A DNA stretch of 64,000 bases from Nematostella vectensis. Lineage: Eukaryota; Cnidaria; Anthozoa; Actiniaria; Edwardsiidae. The DNA lies in assembly GCF_932526225.1 (NCBI RefSeq), contig NC_064046.1:8705719-8769718 (forward strand), written 5' to 3'. A program made the position numbers and the translations under genes. Shown in pieces: positions 34,555 to 47,822 of the stretch; position 1 is the stretch's first letter; each line of letters begins with the position of its first letter. The notes below the pieces were generated by a model, which saw only the letters and a program-made list of their open reading frames with translations, did no database searches and was not told the DNA's origin.

Positions 34555-36127
34555 ATGTCGGTGGTACGGAGCAAACTCCCAGATATACCGATCCCAGATG
34601 ATGTACGATCTTTCCCGCGGTTTATGCTCCAGAAGTTCGCCGAGTATGGGGACGAGAAAGCCCTTGTAAGTACATAGGCTATTTCATCTCATTTCATTTC
34701 ATCTCGAAAGCGAAAACTCAAACAAGCACAAATCCGTGAATCGGAAATTTTACTTAGACTCAACCAAGATATGTTCTATAACTTTTTTGGCAATTTTATT
34801 GACAACATTTCACACTCAAAAATACTACATTACACTCGGCGGCAGTTCTACAAAGTCCGACACCACACTGTTGCTAGAAGGGTGGGGGGGGGGGGGGGTG
34901 GATAGGGGTATGTAAATCCGCCGATCCGCAACACTTTCGGGGCAAATCCGTGGATCCGCAGATATTTTTAGATCCGCATGGTTTGACAGATAAACAATAG
35001 CATCGATTGAAATTCATTTAAAATCCGAAATTTGACCGTCAAAGCAGTCAAAATCCGAATTCCGTGCCAAAATTGTCAACAGATCCGAGATCCGCCGTAT
35101 TTCCAAAATCCCTCAATCCGCTGAAATAATCATCAAAATCCGTAATCCGTGAGCATTTCGAGGCTGAATCCGCCGCGCCGATCCGCGAACCTATTCACCC
35201 CCCCCTAGACGCATCTGAAGAATTATGAGAATAAAAAAAAAATGAAAAAAGGTAAAGCAAAACATGTCAACTTCTGTCAATATCATTTATTTATTTTTAA
35301 TTTGTGGATCTACACCAATGTAAATGTAAATGTTTTTTAAGGTGCCATGAATAAAATATCTATCTATCCATCTGATAACAGAGGCGGTGGAGTTGTCCAA
35401 AAGTGTAGTTTGTTTGACTTTTGTATGAAATATTCACTTGTAAAAAGCGTAATCCGCCCATAAAAGAGGGGGGCTGCCCCTGGGTGATTAAGACATGTAA
35501 AAGGAGGCGTGTGACCAGAGGGATGGGGGGGGGGGGAGGAGGGTCACCACACAACTCATGCGACAAGACGAGTTTGGCTCCAGTTGACCCGTTCGTTCCC
35601 GCTCGGAAGTACATTTCTGTTCTTCTCGTCAAGAACAATTGCAATAAAGGGGTGGGTTATAATTGATAAGTAAGGTTTGGGGAAGAGGTCCGACTCTTTT
35701 CTACCTGAATAGCACACCCTTATCAGGTGCGTACCCAGGATTGGATTTACCCAGAGGGGGGTGCGCAGTCATAGTTATCATATGGAAAAAGCATAGTATT
35801 TGAAGATTCCCTAATAAGGAATGACCCACTTTTTGGCCGCCAAGGGGAGTGTGTGCGCACCCTTCACACCCCCCTGTGTACGTGCCTGCTTATCCCTGCC
35901 TCATATTCATTTATTTTTTATTTATTTATTTATTTATTCATTTGTTTTTTATTTATTTATTCATTTATTTATTTATTCATTTATTCATTTATTCATTTAT
36001 TCATTTATTCATTTATTCATTTATTCATTTATTCATTTATTCATTTATTCATTTATTCATTTATTCATTTATTATTTATTCATTTATTCATTTATTTATT
36101 CATTTATTTATTCATTTATTTATTCAT

Positions 36128-36226
<99 letters not shown>

Positions 36227-39200
36227 TTACCTAGCAAGTTGCTGACATATTGCTTAGTATTGTTGCTGTTATGTATATATTTGTATTTGAAGTATTTCAA
36301 TTTTAATGTCCTTCTAGCATTAGCTTCATCAGCTATTTAAAAACTAATAACTAAGAACCTAACAAAAATCCATCTATGTCCTGCCTCCAGATTGACAGTG
36401 CAACAGGCAAGTCCTTCACATTCTCAGAGCTCTGCACTTTAATAAGAAAATGTGGCTCAGTTCTGGTACGACGAGGTGCTCAAATAGGAGACACAATGGC
36501 TGTCATTTTGCCAAACATGATAGAGTACCCGGTGGTGTGCTACGGTGCCTTGTCTGTCGGCATGAGGGTGACAACACTCAACCCTCAGTATACAGTGCGT
36601 GAGATGGTCCCCCAGCTAAAGGATTCACAAGCAAACTACATTATCACTACACCTGAACTGATTCACCAGGTAACAAAATAAAACTAGGACAAGGTCTAGA
36701 ATTTGAAAAAGGGTCACGACAGAGGCAGAAGTAACAATTTTTTTTATTTTGTGGTTAGGGAAGGGTCATTATGTAATGGGGATGGAGAGGGCTACTTTGT
36801 TTGGAGGGAGGCTCCCAATTTTTTAGCACTGATTTGGGGGAGGGCCTTAATTTTTTAAACAGGGTTTAGGGGAGGGCCTTATATTTTGAACAAGTATTCT
36901 GATCGATTTCTGAGTCTCCTTATAGTCTGGAATTTCAAAATTCCAATATATAATATGATGGGCCTCTTGCTTGCATTTCCATGACTTGCTGGCGCTTAGT
37001 TTAGATTTTTCAATTTCCATTCATGTTTTCATTCATTCCCCCCACTATCTTTTAAGATTGGTTGTATGAAAAAATTTACAAATAAGAATTCTGGTGGAAA
37101 GGAGCTCCAATGATGTTTGACAAAAAATTCACTGGGAAGTATGCCCCCAGACCCCCTATGTACAATACTTTATTAAATATCCCTTGAATATGGGCTTAAA
37201 ATTGACACTGTTCCTGACTTGATAATGTTTAAAGGCCAGCTCCGCCGCCCCTTGCATGGGCTGTCTGCTTAGTCCCCCCTCCCACACATACGGCGCGCAG
37301 TAATATACAGTTCTGTACCTGAATATTTTTTGTTCACTCCATTTCGTGAAATAGTGTGAAAACAACCATTAATTTTCCTGAACCAAGTGAATGGATTTAG
37401 CTTTTTGCTGTTCTGGGGGAGGGCCTTAATTTTTGGAAGCCTTCTTGGGGGAGAGTCACAATTTTCGGGGGGAGAGTCACAATTTTCAATGGGGGGAGGG
37501 TCGAAATTTTTTTATCCCCAAAAAATTCAACTTAGCAGTTCCCCCCCTCCCCCCGATAAATAATGACCCTTCCCTAAACCTGGAATGCCAAAATACATAT
37601 TTTCTATACCCAGGATTGGCTTGGTGGGGGTGTGCACGATCCTTTAATAAGAAATTACCCACTTTTAGCTATAACAGAAGGGTATACTTGTACCCTGCGC
37701 ACCCCCTGGGTATGGGCCTGCTACCCCTATCATACTCTTCCCTCTGATGCTGCTAATGGGATGGGAGTGAAACAAACTGTAAGAAGATAAATAGGCCATG
37801 GTGCTATATTACCATTTGTTGCATTTCTTGTATTTATCCTTACTTTCTTGACACAGCGAGGCAGATCTTGCTTTACTTTTGCCCTGAAAGAGTTGACAAA
37901 TGAATTCAAGCATGGGGCAGTCTGCACTTTGCACAATTTGGTGTGCTTGAACTCTACATAAAGTTATCATTGGAAGCTAGCTCTGAGTCTGTTAGAGACT
38001 TTTTTTATTTGTTTATTCAATGATTAACAAGCAGTATCATTCAACGTATTCAAAAAGGCATTATTGATAAGAAGTGGTAATTGATGTAACAAATCACAAT
38101 CCATCTCTTTGCAGGTGAATCAGGCTGCAGCAAAGTGTTCATGTGTACGCCGTGTTTTTGTCTTGGCTGATACCCCTGGCCACCAAACATTGTATGACCA
38201 GATACTTAACGATGATGGCTCTGCCTTTCCCAGTCACGTGCCTGTCAACTGGAAACAGGATGTTGCTTATATACTTTACTCCAGTGGAACCACAGGCCTC
38301 CCAAAGGGAGTATTACTCACACACTACAATCTGATATCAGCAGTTGTTATTCTAAATAATTTCTGGGCTATGACATCAGAGCAAACTACAGAAGCTAGCA
38401 AAATCATCCAAGTCTTGATAGTCCCAATGTTTCATGTGTTTGGACTTGCGATTATGTTAGGAATCAATATAGCTATTGGGGTAACTATGGTGTGCATACG
38501 GCAGTTTGATCCTGTGTCATTTTTGGAGGCAATTCAAAAGTACAAGGTAATATTAACTACTAAGATTTCTCATCCAAATTAATTCCCCCCCACACACACA
38601 CACACAAACAAACAAACACACTTGATTGGAATGTGTAGCACCCATCAAGTTTATGCTCACATATTATCCCCCTGAGCTACAAATGTGATAAACCTGCAAT
38701 TGTAATAAGAAGTTGTCCACAAATATAATAAACCCACAATGTAAAAAGGTTACCCACAAGTGTTATAACAAGAATCTTATTATTTAAATTCAAATTCTTC
38801 AATTTTCTTGTTTGGTCTTTCTATTTCTTGCTCTAATTGGGGGTTTATTACATTTGTGGGCAACTTCCAAAAGAATTTGCCTTTTTTACATTATGCTTTT
38901 ATTACATTTGTGGGCAACTTCTTATTACAATTGCAGGCTTACTACATTTTCAGCTCAGGGAGATGCTATGTGAGCGTAAACTTGATGGAGGGGGTGGGTG
39001 TGTACTGACAGAGCCCAAATCTACACCCTCAAAATATACCAATAGAAACTTAACATCCAAACCCACCCATACTACTATACCAATAGAAACTTAACATCCA
39101 AACCCACCCATACTACTATACCAATAGAAACTTAACATCCAAACCCACCCATACTACTATACCAATAGAAACCTAACATCCAAACCCACCCATACTACTA

Positions 39201-42200
39201 TACCAATAGAAACTTAACATCCAAACCCACCCATACTACTATACCAATAGAAACTTAACATCCAAACCCACCCATACTACTATACCAATAGAAACTTAAC
39301 ATCCAAACCCACCCATACTACTATACCAATAGAAACTTAACATCCAAACCCACCCATACTACCATACCAATAGAAACTTAACATCCAAACCCATCCATAC
39401 TACTATACCAATAGAAACTTAACATCCAAACCCACCCATACTACTATACCAATAGAAACTTAACATCCAAACCCACCCATACTACTATACCAATAGAAAC
39501 TTAACATCCAAACCCATCCATACTACTATACCAATAGAAACTTAACATCCAAACCCACCCATACTACTATACCAATAGAAACTTAACATCCAAACCCATC
39601 CATACTACTATACCAATAGAAACTTAACAACCAAACCCACCCATACTACTATACCAATAGAAACTTAACATCCAAACCCACCCATACTACTATACCAATA
39701 GAAACTTAACATCCAAACCCATCCATACTACTATACCAATAGAAACTTAACATCCAAACCCACCCATACTACTATACCAATAGAAACTTAACATCCAAAC
39801 CCACCCATACTACTATACCAATAGAAACTTAACATCCAAACCCATCCATACTACTATACCAATAGAAACTTAACATCCAAACCCACCCATACTACTATAT
39901 CAATAGAAACTTAACATCCAAACCCACCCATACTACTATACCAATAGAAACTTAACATCCAAACCCACCCATACTACTATACCAATAGAAACTTAACATC
40001 CAAACCCACCCATACTACTATAGCCAAAGAAATGCATGACTTTTTAACAAATTTACAGCCACACATCTGCAAATCATTATCAGTTGAATAAATGTGTGTT
40101 CCTGATAGACCCCAATCTGCGTTTTTTTCTGGACATGCCCACAACTCACCCGCCAAAAAGGTGTTACCCGCAACGACTATGAACTCAAAACTTGTATTTT
40201 TGCTTTTCCCTATAGGTGACAAATATAAGTGTGGTTCCGCCATTACTTATTTTCCTGGCCAAGCATCCGAGTGTGTTAAAGTATGATCTGTCCAGCGTTA
40301 AGTCTGTAGGGTGTGGGGCCGCACCACTCGGCGAGGAAATGATGGATGCATTCATGTCCAGATTCCCAAATGTAGAATCAAACCAAGGTTTTGGAATTTA
40401 CGATTATAATTGTTTTGCAGTTTTACAAATTGTTTCCAAACGTAATTGATTTTATTCGTGCACGTTTAGAATGTGCTTTTTAAAAAGCACGTTAAAACGT
40501 GCGATTATTAGTCATATCCTGTTTTCTTATCGGGATAAACCGATGTTTATATCTTGTTAGTAAGCACTGCAACTTTGATTACTATCGTTCAATCAAATTA
40601 TCTTTTGTCAATGGGAATGTGCGTTTGTGAGCTATCAGGCCCGTACCAAATATTTTTCTTGGGGGTGCGGAATCCGAAAAAGGTACAGGACCCGAAATGA
40701 TCCCAGGACCCGAAACGATCCCAGGACCCGAAATGATCCCCAAAAGTACCCCAACTGATCCCGGGACCCGAAACGATACCGAGGAGTCCCCGAAATCAAC
40801 CCCACGGAAATGCGGTAATGGACAAAGGGAAAGCAGAAGAAGCACTTCCAATTCTTAAATCATAATTTAGGGTTGACAGCCAATCTATTTCTAAATGACT
40901 TAAAAAACTTAAATTCCAATACAATACTTCTATTTATTACATTGCCCCGGCGGTAAACCCAAAACAAAACAAATACACAACTTTTAATTGCTACTGAAAG
41001 GAGTACAACATAAACATAGCACAGCCAAAGCACAGCCTTGCTCAGAACAACCAAACTTTTGACCTTCGAAACATTTGCAGTTCCAACACATGACTCTGAC
41101 ACTATAAATCTCGTTTCCGGTAAACATCACCCTAAAAATCTATATTCATTTGACAACCAAACGTGTTTTTCACCACGAAATCCATGTTCACACAAGCGAA
41201 TATTTACCGACAGCCGGTTTGGCCGAGAAGATGGAATTACAAAAGCACACTGAGTAATGCACTCGAACAACCCTTTTACTACCGTTGCAAAATATTAAGA
41301 GATGTGGCTTTTGTTGAAAGCAATATGTGAGTTTTGAATTTCCTTATGTAGTAGTGCGTACACCACTGCATGATTTCTCTCTATCTCTCTTTATGATAGG
41401 TCTTTCATTCACCGAACACAAACAAACATTTTCCTACGGGAAAGCAGAGGCATGTCTAATCTTTGGAGACATTCGTTTATGGCGTGTTATGTATGAATTA
41501 TTTATTCAGGCCTGGTTCTTCAAATTACCATCACGGGAATTTTTATTTGACCCCAATTGTTGACTCAACCAAGCTGTCGAAAGCTGTATTTCCCGCGCAA
41601 TCGTATATAAAAATCTTAATACTATGGTTTTAGTTAATTCAAATTTCTGGATAGTGACAAAAATGACGCTTAAATGTTTCATATGTTTTTAAAACTGAAA
41701 GCCAATCCTTCCACATTCCTTTTGTTTGTCCATTACTGCAATTCCTTGGGGTTCATTTCGGGGACTCTTGGGGATCGTTTCGGGTCCCTAGATCAGTTGG
41801 GGTACTTTTGGGGATCATTTCGGGTCCTGGGATCGTTTCGGGTCCTGGGATCATTTCGGGTCCTGTACAGACCTAACTTCTCGGGGAGGGGGAGGGGGAA
41901 CCTCTGATAAAAATCTGACCACCAAGAGGGATTTTTTATGCCTTTGCAGTATCTCCACGGGACTTTTATTGTCGTACAGGCTCGGCTATTTTATTTCGTT
42001 GACAGATTAACGCATTACGTCAGCCCGTCTTTTTTAATATAATTTTTTGCCTACTTTTTTGTCTTGTGTTTTTTTAATGAGAACCTTTTTTATAAGAACG
42101 TCCAGCCTGAGATTTCACCTAATTTGCATAACATGCTAAGAACATGCCGAGGCTCGGATAGCCGAAAAAATTTTTTTTTTAGTCCTGATGCGTTCTAAAA

Positions 42201-45200
42201 TGCAGAATCAAATTGTGCATATAGTACAAACCTTATTATTGCTATTTTGATCATTAGTGTATTCTCTTCCTAAAATTTCATTGGGTATTATATTCTTATA
42301 AACAGTAAAATTTCAGAACATCGTTAAGAACATATTCAGCCTTAAAATGTCCAAAAATAAGAACGGCCCAAGCTTCAACTGAAAATCAGACGTTCTTATA
42401 AAAAAAGAGTATGCTACTGATGAAAACTATTTTTTTAAAGATTAATGGTTAATTTGTTGGTGAACTTCTTGTGTGGATGTTTTTTTAGGGTATGGCCTGA
42501 CTGAATTTTGTGTAGCCTTAATAGGCCGCAAGAATTTAAAGAAACCAGCATCTGTTGGAGAAGTCTTGCCTTGTTCTCAAGTTAAGGTAGGAACAGGGGA
42601 GGATTCAGGTGGAGGGAGGAGAGGGGGGTATAGACAGTGAAAGGTGATATACCAATATAATATTTGTGGGTCGATATACTTACTGACCCACAAATATTAT
42701 ATTTACTTATAATATATGTGGGTCAGTACTTTACTTAGAGTAAACAACACTACCATATATTTCATAAATGTATTGTTCTAGAAATCTTGTGTGATGCTAT
42801 TTTTTGCAGGTAGTTGATCTGAAGACAGGTGTCGCCCAGCCCGCTGGAAAACAGGGGGAAATTTGCATCAAAGGGCCTTTGATGATGAAAGGTATAGTTA
42901 ACAGTTGATTCGCGTGTCTCGGGAACTATTCATCGATATTCGCTGAGCCTAAGCGGGGACTGAACAAGGACATATATTGCTGTAGTTATCATTTTAATTT
43001 TTATGTTATAGAATTTACAACTTTTTTTACCTTACATAAAGTACGGTCGCGTCAGGCACTTCAGTCTGAAGTTTCAGTGCCTTAGAAGACCTCAAAATAT
43101 TGGGGAGGGCACAATACAGAAACATTAAGAAAATATTTAGGGGCACGGCCACGCCCCTACTGGTCATTTCCATATATACTTTTAAAATATTGGGGGGGGG
43201 GGGGGGGGGGGGGATCGTGCCCCCAGTTCAGTTCAGGGGCACGGCCCTGAGTTCAGAAAGTTTTTATTTGTTTATCGTTCTGATATATCATTGATAAAAT
43301 ATCAATTTTGTATTTTCACCTAATGCTTTTAATCAAACACAGAATTTTCATTTTTTTAATGTTTGCGAACATTATCTTGTAGACAAGAAGATAATTAACT
43401 TGGCCCATTGACACGTCGTTTTCTTACCGAATTTGATCGTTGAGATGTTTTCTTTTGTTATACAGGCAAAAGCTTTGAGTGATTTTTCGTTGTGTTCTTA
43501 TAATTAAAGAGACGGGCGATTTTGTTCCAAATAATAATTCGAAATAATTTGGCGGGAAATTGTACAACACAGGCAGTTTTCCGTAAATGCATTTCGATTT
43601 AGATTTATTGTAGATTAACATGCTATTTTCACGTCAAGCTCGATAAGTTCGGACGTAAAAGTTTTCGATGGTCATTTTTGACAAGTAGGCTCATTATTTT
43701 CTGTGTTTTAGTGGTGAATACTGTCCATAATTCCGAGTTAGCTAATCAATAAGAGCGCGCGTTCTTATGAAGTTCCCGACATGTATATCCTAACCTAATA
43801 AGCCAAAGATAACGACACTTGTTATACAGAAGAAACAGGTTAGTCATGATCCAGCTAGATGATGCTATTCCTATTGGTTGATTAGCAGCCCTCAGAAATA
43901 ACGGAAGCGATGGAAAATCTTGTACCTTATTACACTTAATTTCGCGTCACTTTAATTTCGCGAATTTCGCGATTTTAAAAGATTCGCGAAAATTAAGTGT
44001 GTACACAAGAAGCCTTATGCTTTATGGAAACACCTTGTCTTTTTAGTCATCTAATGTACATAAAGTACGGTAAGGAGTTGAGTTGGACTTGTATTTTCAT
44101 ATTTTTATTAGGGGGTACTCTTCAGAAACGTAGACGGGGGTGATCGTCACATCTTTTAGGGTATAATTTCGACCAACTGCCATCCCTTAGGGTGCTGAAG
44201 GATTTTTCAGATTTTACCATCTTTATATTTATATATAGATGGCATAAAATTCGACCAATTGCCATTCCTAAGGGGGTGATTAATTTTTTTATCCTGCCAT
44301 CTCTTAGAGTTAAAAATTTCTTCGACCACATCCAATTTGCTATTTCTAAGGGGTAAGAATTTCTGTTATCGATTCGCCGACGATCATCCCCGTCTGCTTT
44401 TATCCCCCCCAGGCTTATGGCATTCAAGCTTCACCCTTTTCAGCCATAAAAACATTTAAAAAATGGAAAAAAAAATTTCGGGTGCATAGGTTGCTGTATG
44501 GCCTGCATACTTCAATAACAGGTGTTTGTATTTTGCTCTTTGCTGCATTTATCAATGGAAGATGGATTTGTGGTGTAGTGACATTGGTCATATGAGTGAG
44601 GTGGTGAATGTGGTGATGAAAGATGAATAGCGATGTTGTTGATGATTATATTAAGATGGTTGTGACGATTGAATTGCTGATGATGTTGGTTATGGCGGTT
44701 AAGATGACAATAATACAGATGATAGGGGGTGGTCGTTGTGGGAACAATTAAAATAGTGGTGACAGTGGTGGAGGAACCCGGATAGCAATTGTGTTGATGG
44801 AGCTGTAGCAGGCTTTGAATTATTTTAGGGTGGGGGACGATATAGAGATACTAAGATGAAATATTGGGGCAAAGCCACGAACCCACTGGTAATTTTCTTT
44901 GTGTTTTTTTAAATATCGGGGGAGGAGGGACCGCCCTGTATATCCCCCTGCTACGTCCCTCGATGTTACTGCTGTTGTTGTTGATGATGAAGATGAGGAC
45001 AATTTCATTTCATTCTGATGATGAAGATAGGACAATTTCATTCATTGTGATGTTTGTTTATGTCAATTATGAGGATACTTAAACAATCCTGAAGCCACTG
45101 CAAACACCATTGACCATGAGGGATGGCTCCATACGGGAGATATTGGTTACTATGACGACCAAGAGCATTTCTACATTGTTGGCCGTGTTAAGGAGCTCAT

Positions 45201-45945
45201 CAAATATAAGGGGTTTCAGGTAAATGAACAACAACAATGAAAAACAACTGTAGAATGCATGTTCTCCCACAGGCCTGGGCAGGGGTGCTATATTGTTTCA
45301 ACGACATCTAATGTGCTATATCTTTTAGGGGTAACAATTGCTGTTGACCACACCCAAGGGCTATCCCTTTAGGTTAAAATTGATTTTGCTATGACTACCA
45401 CCTTCCCCTAGCAAAAGGTGAAGAAGACGTGATAAGGTTAAAGGGATAAATAGAATTTACAAATTTTCATAGCATCAGGAAGATACTATTCATATATTAT
45501 CTGGCGCGTCGCTGCGTGCGTTCAGTTTATAATAATTTTCCAGACAGTGAGTCAAATATATAGCTTATTTGATCACCCCTCATGATGTCAATATGCGCTA
45601 TACAAGTACTAAGTATTTCATTATCATTCGATTAAGGTACCCCCTGCAGAGCTAGAAGACTTGCTCCAGTCCCACCCCGACATCGCTGACGCCGCAGTAA
45701 TAGGTGTCCCGGATGAAGAAGCAGGCGAGCTTCCCAAGGCATTCGTAGTTCTCAAGGCGGGGACTCTTGGAACCACCCCCCAAGACATCATTCAGTTTGT
45801 TAGCGAGAATATATCGCCACAGAAAAGGTTAAGGGGAGGGGTTGAGATAGTTGACAGCATTCCCAAGACCCCTAGCGGGAAGATTCTGAGGCGCCAACTG
45901 AGAGAACAAGAGGTGGAGAAACGCAAGATGAAACACAAGTTGTAG
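34555..45945 (+). CDS. AMP-forming acyl/4-coumarate-CoA ligase-like enzyme (luciferase-like)
   Basis: Exons: 34555-34665, 36391-36669, 38115-38546, 40216-40387, 42489-42586, 42810-42891, 45074-45219, 45637-45945. Phases agree and give 542 residues, the usual length. The family activates a carboxylic acid with ATP to an acyl-adenylate, then transfers it to CoA. Seen in order: [19 protein letters not shown]; the AMP-binding P-loop [32 protein letters not shown] across the exon 4/5 junction; [26 protein letters not shown] (hinge); and [11 protein letters not shown] with the C-terminal catalytic lysine. The protein ends KMKHKL, a weak candidate peroxisomal targeting tripeptide (HKL). Acid substrate cannot be told from sequence; animal 4CL-like and luciferase-like paralogues overlap. 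Introns hold several inverted-repeat elements and one 41-bp array. Confidence 0.93.
34880..35215. mobile_element. ATCCGC-rich short repeat element with G/C-run ends
   Basis: AATCCGC, GATCCGC and AAATCCG words recur more than 15 times. The left end (G run, GGTGGATAGGGG) and right end (CCTATTCACCCCCCCC) are approximate inverted copies. Intron 1 of the ligase gene. Confidence 0.55.
35723..35888. mobile_element. Short inverted-repeat element, CAGGTGCGTACCCAGG family
   Basis: Begins CAGGTGCGTACCCAGGATTG and ends CCCCCTGTGTACGTGCCTG, which is inverted relative to the start. It shares GGAATGACCCACTTTTTGGC with related copies. Intron 1 of the ligase gene. Confidence 0.72.
35907..36231. repeat. (ATTT)n/(ATTC)n tetranucleotide array
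   Basis: ATTT and ATTC units alternate first in ATTCATTT form, then become pure ATTT to about 36231. The array ends about 160 bases before exon 2 of the ligase gene. Confidence 0.97.
36753..37580. mobile_element. Inverted-repeat element of about 830 bp
   Basis: Left end GGTTAGGGAAGGGTCATTA; right end TAATGACCCTTCCCTAAACC, the complement with one extra base. Internal GGGGGAGGGCCTTAATTTTT words recur near both ends. No ORF of note. Intron 2 of the ligase gene. Confidence 0.75.
37604..37720. mobile_element. Short inverted-repeat element, TACCCAGGATTGG family
   Basis: TATACCCAGGATTGG at the left and CCCCCTGGGTATGGGCCTG at the right. Shares AAATTACCCACTTTTAG with the copy at 35723. Confidence 0.65.
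39037..40021. repeat. 41-bp minisatellite, 24 units
   Basis: Highly homogeneous units of ACCAATAGAAACTTAACATC plus CAAACCCACCCATACTACTAT. Intron 3 of the ligase gene, ending about 195 bases before exon 4. Confidence 0.97.
40680..41868. mobile_element. Possible foldback element with arms made of GGACCCGAAATGATCCC repeats
   Basis: The left arm (40680-40800) has several tandem CAGGACCCGAAATGATCCC words. The right arm (41755-41868) has the complement, GGGATCATTTCGGGTCCTG, also repeated. The interior of about 950 bases has no convincing ORF. Intron 4 of the ligase gene. Confidence 0.6.
42084..42410. mobile_element. Inverted-repeat element, about 330 bp
   Basis: CTTTTTTATAAGAACGTC at the left is mirrored by GACGTTCTTATAAAAAAAG at the right. 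AT-rich interior without ORF. Intron 4 of the ligase gene. Confidence 0.65.
43090..43250. mobile_element. Dispersed element with internal poly-G run
   Basis: CTCAAAATATTGGGGAGGGC, then CACAATACAGAAACATTAAG, then CACGCCCCTACTGGTCATTT, then a 23-base G run and CACGGCCCTGA. A close copy is at 54388-54560 and a diverged one at about 44860-44955. Confidence 0.7.
43931..44001. repeat. 70-bp palindromic repeat with AATTTCGCG words
   Basis: TACACTTAATTTCGCG at the left and CGCGAAAATTAAGTGT at the right are inverted. TTCGCGAATTTCGCGATTTT lies in the middle. Ligase intron 6. Confidence 0.7.
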
Positions 45946-47822
45946 AAATGTGAGATAACAGCTATATGATATTTGCAGGCATCTTAATGTATCGCCGCAG
46001 TTGAATTTCATGGTAGAGAACAGTAACAGAACAAGTTAGGTTGTTATTTTAATTTTTTTTTCACTTTAATATACGCTTTCTTACATTCTTTAACACCCTT
46101 ATACACTTTCTTACAATCTAAAGGATTTGTAAAACCATGTAAAATCATGTATTATTGAAAAAAAGTGTATAGAAAATGTATATGCTCTGTTAAACTATGA
46201 ATGTTCTAGTTAGTAGCAAGTGTAAAAATATACATCTTTATAGTGCCTCATATATTTGATATTATTTGATATTATTAACTGCTAGGTGCAGCTATAAAAT
46301 ACATCAGGCCCACCCAGGCTTCAATTAAAACTGCCCTTAAAGTTTCGGTTGAGAATTTCCGCATGAGACAATAAGGATTTGGGAGTGTGGGAAAACGCGC
46401 AACGACGGTTTCGGCTGCAATGGTCATAGTTAGGAATCACACCTGGCAAAGAGCGTTATCACCTTAGTATATGAAGCCCAAAAGTAGACTTCTTTTGTAA
46501 TATGTGCTGACACCGCCTGTAATTCAGTCTTGCTGCGAGAGACGGTAATAAACTAATGATTGATTGATTGAATGAATTTCTGGGTACAGAAGCAAATGGT
46601 TCATAAGCAGGCGCCAAAAAGTGGGTAATTTCTTATCAAGAAATCTTCAACTACTATGCTTTTTCCATGATACCACCACCCCCCCCCCCCCCCCCCCCCC
46701 CATCCTGGGTACACGCCTGAAAAGTCACCCCGCAAATTCTGGAATATAAGAAACTTTTTCTTACAATTATGGCATTCCGGTAAAAACTGGGGTCTCATTC
46801 CGGAATCTCCGATTAAATGGTAAACAACCTGTCTCCTCTTTCTCGGCCCTCAATTTCACTTCCTTACTAGAAGTTTGTGTTCTTTAGTTTGGGTACTGCT
46901 TAATTCGCATTGGAAGAATTGTAAAGCGCTAAACTGTGATAATAGTGTAAATTGAAAATATATGATGTATTTCTTTATTCGTATCCCATGCCCTGCCAGT
47001 AGACCCATACTTCTGTGGCCTGGAAAGGTAATTGGTTCGATTACCCAAAATCGGCTTTTCTGAAAGGTTGCTAAGCAAACACTGAGCAAACTATGCAAGC
47101 GGGGGAGGGGATAAGCGTGGGCCATATCATGATATTTGTAACTATAGCGCCGGTCTTTCTCTGATAGAACTTTTAATCATAGATACTCACAAATATCTTG
47201 ATATGGTAATTCATATGTCAAGGTAAGGAAAGTAGCCTAAGGCAATCTATACAGGCTTTGATGTCGATGTAATTTCCAGAAAATTAAATATTTAGACAAC
47301 TACCAGTTTACCGTCTTTAGAAGTTTTATTTGAATTTTCTAGTACAGTATGAACGCGTGTAGTTATTTGCTTAACGTACTGTTACAACACCTTAGAATTT
47401 ACAACAGATGACGTTAATGACATCACAATCACGAGGCATAAACCTTCAAAAACCGTATAAAAGAATGTAATGGTGTCACAATTTTTCACTTTACAAATCA
47501 CTGATATAAAAAAACTAACAATACTCGTCATTTCACGCATACTGTATTTTAAATTATGATAAAAATATATAAGCTCTTGCTATTTATAATTTTTACATAT
47601 TACAGTCTAATTACTTATGACAAGAAAATCTCTTCATTGGATTTCCATGTTTTTATTTCAAGACTGTAAACAAAATGAGTAAAAAGTGATGCTGCATTAT
47701 CATAATGCGCTAAAATCCAACCTCAAGCACTAACGCTTCACCATATAATTTACTCGGGGTATTTACACATCAGTCCTAGCTATATAAAGAACGATTGCTA
47801 TATATTATACCTATGTGTGTCA
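45946..47822. other. Intergenic region between convergent ligase and TRPC4AP genes
   Basis: AT-rich. Contains 3' untranslated sequence of both flanking genes (no decisive poly(A) signal chosen) and one short inverted-repeat element with a C run (46608-46719). No ORF with family resemblance was seen. Confidence 0.6.
46608..46719. mobile_element. Short inverted-repeat element with C run
   Basis: Reverse-orientation relative of the copy at 35723: CAGGCGCCAAAAAGTGGGTA at the left and CATCCTGGGTACACGCCTG at the right, with a run of about 24 C at 46677-46700. Confidence 0.7.

Noticed and set aside
35821-36340. Hydrophobic IYLF-rich frames that look like membrane proteins
   Set aside because: Encoded by (ATTT)n/(ATTC)n repeats in three frames.
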